Positions 7,430-15,600 of a stretch of DNA of 19,775 nt are shown here, one piece after another. Under the pieces are notes generated by a model, which did not search any database, had not been told where the DNA came from, and was given only the letters and a program-made list of their open reading frames with translations. Origin of the DNA: CAIZGX01 sp044371675. Lineage in GTDB: Bacteria; Bacteroidota; Bacteroidia; Flavobacteriales_D; Sanyastnellaceae. The DNA is taken from the NCBI GenBank assembly GCA_044371675.1, contig JBILTF010000041.1, positions 1-19,775 on the forward strand, in the 5' to 3' direction. Made by a program: the position numbers and the translations under genes. Within the stretch, counting starts at the first letter, position 1. Every line of letters starts with the position of its first letter.

Positions 7430-7786
7430 TTAGAAATTTGGAAGTTTCTCTCCAGTTTTTGCTTCGAACAAAGCACGAAGTAGGGCATACTTTTCGCGAA
7501 GATCGGTCAACTCTTTTTTCACTGCAACGATGTCGTTTTCCAGACTCTCTGCTTTCAATTCATTCGCTTCCTCTAATGAAGAACCATTTGAAAGAATTTT
7601 GGAGTAAAGGGAAAAGAAGTCAGTGTCTAAAGCTCGCGACAAGTCGAATAAAAGCTTAGAATCAACAGAATCTCTTCTGTAAATCCCGTAAACATTTTGC
7701 TTAGATGTGTTAATAATCTTAGCCAATTCTGTTGGCCCAAGACGCAAATCTTTTGCTCTGTTCTTAATACGTTCTCCTATGCGCAT
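7430..7786 (-). CDS. XRE-family helix-turn-helix regulator with C-terminal coiled coil
   Basis: This is a 118-residue DNA-binding protein. Residues about 3-58 form a Cro/C1-type HTH: IGERIKNRAKDLRLGPTELA is helices 1-2, and INTSKQNVYGIYRR is the recognition region. Residues about 72-108 are Glu/Lys/Leu-rich with heptad spacing, a likely coiled coil for dimerisation. I use ATG 7784-7786; an in-frame TTG at 7810 would add eight residues but falls inside the inverted repeat at 7793-7813 and is not needed for the fold. The inverted repeat over the probable transcription start suggests self-repression. The regulator lies 63 bases after the HU-SPOR gene and 21 bases before the HAD gene. Its targets are not visible from sequence. 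Confidence 0.82.
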   Translation of the reverse strand: MRIGERIKNRAKDLRLGPTELAKIINTSKQNVYGIYRRDSVDSKLLFDLSRALDTDFFSLYSKILSNGSSLEEANELKAESLENDIVAVKKELTDLREKYALLRALFEAKTGEKLPNF

Positions 7787-7792
7787 AATTAG

Positions 7793-7813
7793 GTTTTGAT
7801 TGGACCTCAAAAC
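7793..7813. promoter_or_regulatory. perfect inverted repeat, candidate XRE operator
   Basis: GTTTTGA (7793-7799) and TCAAAAC (7807-7813) are exact reverse complements separated by seven bases. The 21-base site lies just before the XRE ATG (7786) and touches a TAnnCTTG box, so a bound dimer would cover the transcription start. An autoregulatory operator is the simplest reading; an mRNA leader hairpin is the alternative. Confidence 0.45.
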
Positions 7814-7842
7814 AAGACTAAAGCATTGTAAACGTGTCTAAA
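7813..7842 (-). promoter_or_regulatory. candidate promoter for the XRE gene
   Basis: On the minus strand, TTTA (7839-7842), an 18-base spacer and TAGTCTTG (7813-7820) resemble TTTG-N19-TAnnTTTG with one mismatch in each element. Transcription would start around 7806-7808, within the inverted repeat, giving a leader of about 20 bases before the ATG. Confidence 0.35.
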
Positions 7843-7849
7843 TAAAGTG

Positions 7850-8836
7850 TTAATTTTCTTTCAACCAAGAAGAAGGACTAATCTCGGTTTTTGCATGATC
7901 CAATTGTTGAAGAGCTGCTTCGTAATTGTCTTCGCTACCTGATGAAACCAATTGAAGGTTTCCTTTCTTAGAAGATAGTGTGGCACTGAACCCCTTTTTC
8001 TTCAAGTCACTAACGAAACGTTTTGCGTTATCGGAAACGGCAAAGGCGCCAACGATAATTTCGTATTTCTTTTTGCTTGCTGAAACTACCAAGGTTTCTT
8101 CTGATCGAGTAGGAACGATTTCCGCAGTCTCGTGAAACGCAGGAGCAGGCGTAATGTAAGTATCTGCAGTAACTATGTACGTTGGAATAGTTCTCGTAAT
8201 AGCTGGGGTGTATTCTGCTACACGACTTTTTGTTCCAAAAAGTTTGAACGATGCGTATTGCCAATCTGTCGATTCTATCTTATGTGAAAGAGCAAATATT
8301 CCAACACCCAAGATAGGTAGTGCTAATACTGCGGCTGCTTTCCATATCCATTGAGATCCTTGAGCAGCTCGTTTCTCAAGTACAGAAACGTCGGCAGTTA
8401 ATTGCTCTTCTATTTTGCGCTCGACAGGAACAAGAATAATCTTTTCTAATCCGAATGATTCAAGCGAGAAATTTCCTTTGCTATCTGGAATGAATTGAAT
8501 TTTTCCTAAACGATCTTGAAATAATATTCCAATTCCTTTCCAAGAAATTTTTTCACCACGAAGTAAAGTGTTCGATTGCTCCTTCACCCATGCATCCAAC
8601 TCAATTTTCCCTTCGGCATATGTGCAGTTGTTCAACGCGCAAAGAGCAGAAACCAACAAACCGTCGTTTTCTTTAATTTGAGGATTGAATCCGATTGTTT
8701 TCTGCGGAGGGTAAACAGTATGCAAACTTGTATTCAAAGAAGCACCCTTATATTTTGCAATGAATCCACCCAAGCCTGGAAGGACCACACAATCGTTGGA
8801 GTACAACAAATCTTTGATTAGGTTTTCGAACTGCAT
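7850..8836 (-). CDS. HU (CCDC81-type)-TM-SPOR protein
   Basis: This 328-residue protein has three parts. Residues 1 to about 135 match the paired HU/IHF-like domains of the bacterial CCDC81 family (VVLPGLGGFIAKY at 18-30, FNPQIKENDGLLVS at 50-63, then KISWKGIGILF). A single membrane helix follows at about 164-184 (WIWKAAAVLALPILGVGIFAL). The C-terminus (about 252-325) is a SPOR domain beginning KYEIIVGAF. SPOR domains bind glycan strands stripped of stem peptides at division septa, and HU folds bind DNA, so a link between nucleoid and septum is a reasonable inference, with the N-terminus cytoplasmic. It lies 36 bases after kdsB, with its own promoter-like sequence in that gap, placed so close to the ATG that a leaderless start is possible. 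Confidence 0.85.
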   Translation of the reverse strand: MQFENLIKDLLYSNDCVVLPGLGGFIAKYKGASLNTSLHTVYPPQKTIGFNPQIKENDGLLVSALCALNNCTYAEGKIELDAWVKEQSNTLLRGEKISWKGIGILFQDRLGKIQFIPDSKGNFSLESFGLEKIILVPVERKIEEQLTADVSVLEKRAAQGSQWIWKAAAVLALPILGVGIFALSHKIESTDWQYASFKLFGTKSRVAEYTPAITRTIPTYIVTADTYITPAPAFHETAEIVPTRSEETLVVSASKKKYEIIVGAFAVSDNAKRFVSDLKKKGFSATLSSKKGNLQLVSSGSEDNYEAALQQLDHAKTEISPSSWLKEN

Positions 8837-8840
8837 AATG

Positions 8841-8870
8841 CGAAAATACGGATTTTTATTGGTCTTACAA
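8841..8870 (-). promoter_or_regulatory. promoter-like TTG-N19-TATTTTCG before the HU-SPOR gene
   Basis: On the minus strand TTG (8868-8870) is followed after 19 bases by TATTTTCG (8841-8848), which fits the Bacteroidota arrangement TTTG-N19-TAnnTTTG apart from C for T in the -7 box. The box ends four bases before the ATG at 8836, so the predicted transcript would begin at or next to the start codon. Confidence 0.45.
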
Positions 8871-8872
8871 GC

Positions 8873-9583
8873 CTAGGCTTGATATTTCAGCAGATCTTCT
8901 GGAGTATCTATTCCCGTTGAGTCGTGCGAAGTCACTACAACCGAAATAGTTAAGTCATGCTCGAGCCAGCGCAGTTGTTCTAACGATTCGGTCAGTTCCA
9001 AAGACGAGGCGTTCAACGTATTTATTTGCTGAAGGGCATTCATCGTGTATGCATAAATCCCAAGATGTTTGAAGTAATCGGGTTCGCCATTTCGGGCAAA
9101 GGGTATGGTTGATCTTGAAAAGTACATGGCTCTTCCAGAAGTGCTGAATACCACTTTTACTCTATTCGAATCATTCGCTTCTTCGCTGTTTTCCAATTGA
9201 ACGGCTAAAGTCGCGATATCGGTTTTTGAAGCGATTAGGGCATTCGAAAGTTCTTCCAACGATTCAACATGAACAAAAGGCTCATCGCCTTGAATGTTCA
9301 ACACGAAATCGAATTGCCCATCAATGTTCGGAAGGAGTTCGCAAATGCGCTCAGTGCCGCTGTTGCAATCTTCAGATGTGTAAAATGCTTTGCATCCGTA
9401 CTCTTCCACATGCTTGAATATTCGCTCGTCATCTGTTGCAACCCATACGTCTTGCAGCGACTGACATTTTTTTGCTTGGTCAATGACTCTGCGAATCATC
9501 GATTTCCCGTTGATCTCTACAAGTGGCTTTCCAGGAAAGCGTGTGCTTCCGAATCGAGCGGGAATAATACCAAGACCTTTCAT
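8873..9583 (-). CDS. kdsB: 3-deoxy-manno-octulosonate cytidylyltransferase
   Basis: KdsB activates Kdo with CTP to CMP-Kdo, the donor for the inner core of lipopolysaccharide, in the cytoplasm. The 236 residues match the family length. Diagnostic segments are IPARFGSTRFPGKPL (7-21, nucleotide-binding signature), VATDDERI (48-55), SGTER (75-79) and NIQGDEPF (96-103, metal-binding Asp 100). The start codon lies one base after the stop of the TonB-dependent receptor (TAG-C-ATG), which implies translational coupling or at least a shared transcript. Presence of kdsB indicates a Gram-negative envelope with a Kdo-containing core. The assignment is firm. Confidence 0.97.
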   Translation of the reverse strand: MKGLGIIPARFGSTRFPGKPLVEINGKSMIRRVIDQAKKCQSLQDVWVATDDERIFKHVEEYGCKAFYTSEDCNSGTERICELLPNIDGQFDFVLNIQGDEPFVHVESLEELSNALIASKTDIATLAVQLENSEEANDSNRVKVVFSTSGRAMYFSRSTIPFARNGEPDYFKHLGIYAYTMNALQQINTLNASSLELTESLEQLRWLEHDLTISVVVTSHDSTGIDTPEDLLKYQA

Positions 9584-9584
9584 G

Positions 9585-12008
9585 CTACAAATTTAAGGTG
9601 TATTGCACCACAGTTACGCGAGGTTCTTCAATTGCAAGCGGACGAATAGCATATTCGCGATTGAGCAAGTTGTTCATGATGAGTGCAATCTTATGTTTTT
9701 CTGAAAAGGTATACCCCGCCCGTGCATCGAAAACGAAATCGCCTGTGGTGTGACTGTTTCTCCAATCTTTAATTCCTGGGTTGAAACTGCTCTCCGGAGG
9801 GCTGGAAGCAGTCAAATCCTCAAGTATTTGAAAGGCGTTGTCAATGTTCTGCATGTGACTGTTGTGCCTAAAACTAATTCCACAATTAACATTACCCCGA
9901 TTGCACCCCAAGTCGAACCTTATAAGATGTTGCAGTCTATATTTTAATATGTTGTTCGCGCCATCGCTGCTCGTATTTTGATAAGTTGTATTGGCAAATA
10001 TTGAAGTCGTTGAAATTGGAGAAGTGCCATAAACGTATTCAGGAGTGGTGCTTACGGGTTTCGTGTAGGTATATCCTGCCAAAAGTTGAAATTTAGTATT
10101 GCGGATATTTCCTTCACCCATAATCGATAATTCCGCCCCGCGAATTCTAGCACTACCGGTATTCAAACTTTTAAAACCTAATCCGAAATATTGGCTGAAA
10201 TCTGTGCCCCATTGTCCAAATGTGAATTCAATGAAATTTCTGAATTCTTGTTGAAAGGCGGCAATGTCTATGAATCCTTTGAACTCACCAATTTTAAATC
10301 CTTGCTTAACCCCTACTTCAGCATTGTAGGAAGTTTCGGGTTTAAGATCGGGATTAGCGAAAACAGTGATAGCGCCGAGTGATGTCACAATGAATTTTTC
10401 AGCAATACTTGGAAAGCGATATCCTTGTCCGTATGATGCGCGCATGTAGGTTGCTTGCCCCAATTTGTAATTCGCTCCTGCACGAAATACCGGTTTGCCG
10501 TTCTTTTCACTGTTCAAAACAAATTGCTCGTAGCGCACGCCACCGGAAAGATTCAAGCGCTCGCCAATTTTTTTATCGACTTGAAAATATGCAGCTGTGT
10601 TTCTTGCTTGGTTGTGTCCATCTGGATTTCCACCCACAAACAATTCTCCTCTTGCATCGGTCTTCGTGTTAACCACTCCCGCTGTAGTTGTGAGATTTTT
10701 AATCTTATTCAGCTCCCAGTTTTTCTGCACTTGATATTCGGTGTAGAAAACATCAGAGAAATTTCCTTGATTATTGTCGTTGTTGTTGTCTAACGATTGC
10801 CATCTCGATTTCAACGAGTGAACAGCACCTTTTTTACTGGTGTATTGAATGGAAGGGTCTAAGGTATATAACTGCTGAATGGTGCGTGTCGCGCTGCCTG
10901 AGTAAGCGCCGTACAAATCTGTTGAACTGTTTCCCCAAATTAAAGTGGACAGCGAATTACTTGTAGAATAAATTCCGGCAAGTCCAATGTAAAGGCGATC
11001 GGTTAAGCGATAGCGAAGGTTCAAATTCAAACGCGCTCGGTTTCCTGCGTTGTAACGATCGACTTTCAACGGGTTATATCCGCCATTTGAAAAACTACCG
11101 TCTGCTGTGTCTTTAATTGGACCCAAGTGCCCATCATCGTGTTGCACGCTTGAAGCAAGCACAAAATCAAGTTTTCCAAATTTTTCTGAATGAAGAAAAT
11201 TAATGCCGCTTTTCATTCCTTGTCTGTTCCAATACACGGCTGAATCTGATTGCGGTTTCGAATAAAATCCGTGGTAAAGAGAAACGGTTGTTTTTGGTTT
11301 TAAAGTGGCGTAGGCAGTTCTGAAGTTAATTACACCACTTAATGCGGAACTTCCATAAAGCACACTGCTCGCACCTTTGATGATTTCAACTTGCGATACA
11401 TTTTCAGTTGGAAGAAATCCCCAACTTGGCTTTCCCGCATCACCGCTTAGAATAGGGATGTTATCCACCAACACTTGCACCCTACTTCCCGCTCCGAAGC
11501 TATATCCGCTTCCGCTGCGGATTTGAGGCTCATCATCTACAATTGCAACACCGGGAGTTTGTTGCAAGATTTCAGCGATGTTCACAGCGTTTTTATCTTG
11601 AATTAATCTCGGCTGAATGACTTCCATACTCACAGTAACCTCACCAATGTTCTGCTCATATCTCCCAGCAGAAACAACTACCAGATTCATTTGGTTGTCG
11701 TTCGACATGAGTTCAATGTTGAAGTCTTGATTTGCCGTTAGACTAATTTCTTTTTTGAATGTCTGATGGGTGAGGTATGCGGCAATAAGAGTGTATTTTC
11801 CTGCAGGAGCTTCAATACTGAAGTTTCCTTCAGGCGTAGAACTCATACCATAAGAAGTGTTTTCGAAATACACCAACACGGCGCCCAGTGGTTTTTGTGT
11901 TTGCGAATCGGTAATTTTACCTGAAAATTTTACAGTTCCGGCTTGGGCCCAAGTTGTAACGCACAACAATAAACCCAAAAGGGTCAGGAGGTTTTGCTTA
12001 AGGTTCAT
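9585..12008 (-). CDS. TonB-dependent outer-membrane receptor
   Basis: This 807-residue outer-membrane transporter has, in order: a signal peptide (1-23, ending WAQA); a carboxypeptidase-regulatory-like beta-sandwich (about 27-102, from GKITDSQTQKPLGAVLVYFE) typical of Bacteroidota receptors; a TonB-box-like stretch LVVVSAG (109-115); a plug domain (about 135-230, with LQQTPGVAIVDDEPQIRSGS and IIKGASSVLYGSSALSGVIN); and a long beta barrel ending YTLNL. The layout resembles CirA/BtuB-type siderophore or cobalamin receptors rather than SusC, which is larger and normally paired with SusD; no SusD gene is present. The substrate cannot be named. It follows the deacetylase gene after 39 bases, and kdsB follows after one base. 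No Fur box is recognisable upstream. Confidence 0.93.
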   Translation of the reverse strand: MNLKQNLLTLLGLLLCVTTWAQAGTVKFSGKITDSQTQKPLGAVLVYFENTSYGMSSTPEGNFSIEAPAGKYTLIAAYLTHQTFKKEISLTANQDFNIELMSNDNQMNLVVVSAGRYEQNIGEVTVSMEVIQPRLIQDKNAVNIAEILQQTPGVAIVDDEPQIRSGSGYSFGAGSRVQVLVDNIPILSGDAGKPSWGFLPTENVSQVEIIKGASSVLYGSSALSGVINFRTAYATLKPKTTVSLYHGFYSKPQSDSAVYWNRQGMKSGINFLHSEKFGKLDFVLASSVQHDDGHLGPIKDTADGSFSNGGYNPLKVDRYNAGNRARLNLNLRYRLTDRLYIGLAGIYSTSNSLSTLIWGNSSTDLYGAYSGSATRTIQQLYTLDPSIQYTSKKGAVHSLKSRWQSLDNNNDNNQGNFSDVFYTEYQVQKNWELNKIKNLTTTAGVVNTKTDARGELFVGGNPDGHNQARNTAAYFQVDKKIGERLNLSGGVRYEQFVLNSEKNGKPVFRAGANYKLGQATYMRASYGQGYRFPSIAEKFIVTSLGAITVFANPDLKPETSYNAEVGVKQGFKIGEFKGFIDIAAFQQEFRNFIEFTFGQWGTDFSQYFGLGFKSLNTGSARIRGAELSIMGEGNIRNTKFQLLAGYTYTKPVSTTPEYVYGTSPISTTSIFANTTYQNTSSDGANNILKYRLQHLIRFDLGCNRGNVNCGISFRHNSHMQNIDNAFQILEDLTASSPPESSFNPGIKDWRNSHTTGDFVFDARAGYTFSEKHKIALIMNNLLNREYAIRPLAIEEPRVTVVQYTLNL

Positions 12009-12027
12009 ATAGCAATAATAAGAAATA

Positions 12028-12039
12028 CTTTTTAAAAAG
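12028..12039. repeat. 12-base perfect palindrome upstream of the TonB-dependent receptor
   Basis: CTTTTTAAAAAG reads the same on both strands and lies in the 39-base gap between the deacetylase stop and the receptor ATG (12008). It has no loop, so it is not a standard terminator. It could be a protein-binding site or simply AT-rich spacer. Flanking bases do not extend the symmetry. Confidence 0.25.
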
Positions 12040-12047
12040 ATACAACC

Positions 12048-12638
12048 CTACAATTTCTCAAACGAAATAGAAGAAGCTTGCTCGAAATAAGCTTCAAGCA
12101 AAGTAATTGTTTGCGGCAGTTCGTGCAACACAACAATATCTCCGCACTTTGCCGTTTTCAGATTTTCTAATTGCGCCTCGAATTTTTTATTCGCATCGAA
12201 ATCACCAGGCATTAATGTCCATCCAATCAATGGAAATTTATTTTTTAAATAGTTGTATTGCCAAAGCCTTAGCTTCCCGTATGGCGGTCTGTATAACACT
12301 GTTGAAGGAAAAGAATTGGACAGTTTGAAATTCTGCAACAGTTCAACACGATTGAGCTTTCGCGAATTCAAGTGTTCGTTGCAGTGAAAACCAATAGAAT
12401 GATTTTCTTTTCGAATTCGCTGCACGAGTTCAGGATATTTCTCAGCATTCTTTCCCAGCAAAAAAAATGTTGCACGTGCTTTATTCTTTTTTAGAATTTT
12501 AAGTAATGGGATTGTAACTGCTGGATTCGGACCATCGTCGAAGGTTAGGTATACCGCGTTAGAATGTTCAATGCGCCAAGTGACTTGGTTGAAGAGCCAC
12601 TGAACAAAACGCGGGGTGCGAACGAAATACCGGCTCAT
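12048..12638 (-). CDS. NodB-type polysaccharide deacetylase
   Basis: This is a 196-residue carbohydrate esterase family 4-like protein. NodB motifs are: TFDDGP with D34/D35; a metal-binding HCNEH with H85 and H89; RPPYG (117-121) with the catalytic-base-interacting Arg; W140 with GDFD (145-148); and VVLHE with H172 near the C-terminus. In the second motif the usual Ser/Thr after the first His is Cys 86, which is uncommon. The short N-terminus (MSRYFVRTPRFVQWLF) is like that of the widespread Bacteroidota homologues and is not a clear signal peptide. The substrate, an N-acetylated glycan in the envelope or an intracellular precursor, is unknown. Its start overlaps the end of the lamin-tail gene by four bases (ATGA), so the two are coupled. 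Confidence 0.88.
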   Translation of the reverse strand: MSRYFVRTPRFVQWLFNQVTWRIEHSNAVYLTFDDGPNPAVTIPLLKILKKNKARATFFLLGKNAEKYPELVQRIRKENHSIGFHCNEHLNSRKLNRVELLQNFKLSNSFPSTVLYRPPYGKLRLWQYNYLKNKFPLIGWTLMPGDFDANKKFEAQLENLKTAKCGDIVVLHELPQTITLLEAYFEQASSISFEKL

Positions 12639-15600
12639 AGTTTTCTGGCTAAAATAAAATCGCGTTTGTAGTTGACTTGAATTCCATCTTCGTTGAATGC
12701 TTCAAAGATAGCAATGTAAATGCCTATTGCAAGGGCTTCGTCATTATCAGAAAGTCCATCCCAAATTGCAATTCCTTCAGGACCTAAATATTCATTTCTA
12801 ACCAAGCGTTTGACCCGAATCCCACGCTCGTTGTAAATAGTCAAGTTGCCAACGCACCCTGATTTCATTTCTGAAAAATGAAATTGAATCACGTCGTCGA
12901 TTCCATCATTATCTGGAGAGAAAATCGAAGGTGACAGTTTGAATACTCCGCTCATATTTTCAATGAAGAGTGATTGTGAATTTTCTGCTCCTGGTGTTGC
13001 GAATCCCGATGACTCGGAGGCGCTGTGCCAGTTGCTAACTTGCGCAGTTGGCAGATAACTCGATAGTCGTTCAAGCGATACACCTTCGAAGGAATTGAGT
13101 AGTTGAAAGTGCATGGATTCATTGTAATGAAATTCATCGATGATTTCATTTTGGTTGGAATATAATATGCACGAGCCATTTGTATTGTTCAAGGAAGGAA
13201 GCATACTTACATGAATGATATTTTTAGTTTGGACAGCAGGGTATAATGCAACAAGATCATTTCCATCTTCCGTAAAAAAAATGAATTCGTTCGGAAGAAT
13301 AATTCGTCCTTCAGATGTAAGGGTTTTAAGCTGTCCGCCAATGCTTGAAGGAGCATTAGCGAGAGAAATGTTTTGAAGCGAGACAGCGCGCGAGCTGGTG
13401 TTGAAGATTTCGACAAAATCGGAGCCATTGGCATACGGATTGAAAAGAATTTCATTGATGACCAAATTCGCGGAAGAAGCATCCTCCGGAAATCCCCATT
13501 CAAAAGAAATAGATGTGCTGTTTCCGCTACAATCGGAAATTCCTTCGAGCGTGTAGTTTTTAACAGAAGAACTAAGCAACTCAATTTTATTCAGAACAAT
13601 TGTATTCGAAGCGTTTTCAATTATAACATTTCCAATTAGAATTTCGTCTATAAATAAATCACCATTTGGGGTAACTGGTTCGTTGAAATGAAGTGCAAGT
13701 GAACTGTCTTCAAGTGTTAGATAGAGCAATTCTGGCGTGCTTAAATCGGGTATCAGGGAATAAACAGAATTCTCATATCCTGGTGAATTTCCAATTTCGT
13801 TTTCGCAGGGCAGCCAATTGTTGGAGGAGCTGCACGGTAAATTTGGATTCACCAATTCAAGCGACCATCCGCCATTGGCTTTGAAACTATTTTTGAACCA
13901 ATCTATGCTGTAGCGTATGCTGTCGAGGTGCATTCCGTTCATGCTTAGTTTTAAGAGCATTCCAGAATTGGTTAAAGTCGGAAATGATGGAATAAGAAGT
14001 TTGTTAGATGTGGAGAGAAATGAAAGGCTTTCGGTTATGTCGCCAAGGATTAAATATTCATTCGGAAGAAGCAATAGTTTTCCTTCAAAGACGCAGCTGT
14101 TTATTGAGAGTCCATGGAGTTCAAGTGTGTGCGAACTTTTATTATACACTTCAATAAACTCTGAAGGTATTCCTTGAACTTCGGGATCAGGATCAGCAAG
14201 AATTTCAGTGAAAATGAGATCCCCGAATTCAGGTGTTTTCCCTTGATAAATTTCTATGGAGAAGCTGGAAACATTTCCTTCACAATCTGAAAGTGCCGAT
14301 TGCGCCAGCGTGTAGAATGTTTCGGGTTGAAGGTTTGCATTGAAAGTGATAACCACAACGGTATTGGATTCTGAAAATTGAACATTCGAAATCTGAGTAT
14401 TCGTGCAAATGAAATTGCTGGAAAGTGTTGTGTCAATGCTTTGATTAAAGGCGAGAGTAACTTGATTGGCTTGATTAACATTCCAACTAATTAAATTTGG
14501 TCCTACTGAATCTGGCGTGATGTTGTAGAGACTATTTTCGAATCCTGGTGTTCCTCCAGTAGGGTTATTTGATGCGGACCAATTCAATTTCCCACTGCAG
14601 ATTTTATACGGATTCATTTGCTCAAGACTCCAGCCTCCGTCAGATTTTTCTGCGCTGTTGTACCACTGGTCGGAATAGGAAACGAGATCAATGACATTGT
14701 TGCTGAAATCGAGTAATGTCAGGCTGTCTAACGAGTTGGTTAATGCGGTAAGGGCTGAAATTCCTATTGAATTAGGTAAGAGGGAAGTGCTGTTCGCATC
14801 ACAGATAATTACATATTCATTCGGATTCAACAGAAAGGGAGGAATGGTTTTTTCTGTGGTTGAATTCACCAACTTCCATCCCGATAATTCATACGGGAGG
14901 CTGTCTGCATTGTAGAGTTCGATGTACTCGGCGTCCGGCATTCCCTCAGATGGAGTTGGATCGGCATAGACTTCATTGATAACAACCGAACGAACATTCG
15001 GTGTATTTGTCACTATAGGTGGAATTTCATTTCCGAAGTAAATATTGTCGAAGTAAAACTTAGTTGCATTGGAAGATGTATAAATACAACTTACGCCAAT
15101 GAAGGAAGTTTGATTGTACGTATTGTCGAAAATGGAAAATTCCGAAATGAAATTTACCCCTCCAGATGGATCAATCGCTACGCTCCAATTTCCTACATTG
15201 TCTCTTAGAACTTGAATGTTCAGGTTGAAAGAAGACGCCACCAACCCTGCTGTTCCGGCAGCCAGTTCAACAATCCCCAAAGGGCCATCGTCTCGAAAAA
15301 ACTTGATGGCGTCTGTTGAACCGGCGTCTCCGAGTTTTAGAAAATAGCCGGTGCCGTTAGAACCCGATGTTACATTGGAAAAGGAAAGGTCAGAGCCATT
15401 CGCAACTAGATAGATTCTGCTGTGGTTGTTGTCGCTTCCTGAAAACGTTTGTTTCACTGTAAATCGCCACTCTTTGTTGTCAATGGAAGAATTGGTTGTT
15501 TCGACAGAGAGATAACTCTGTCCCCCAGTTGTGTTGAACAATTGCAATTGTTGGCTGGTGTTCACGACGAATACATCAGTGGAGCCGATCCATGTGGGAT

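Noticed and set aside
9585..12008. Idea that the receptor is a SusC of a polysaccharide-utilisation locus
   Set aside because: The length (807 residues) is short for SusC, no SusD gene is adjacent, and the layout fits CirA/BtuB-like receptors.
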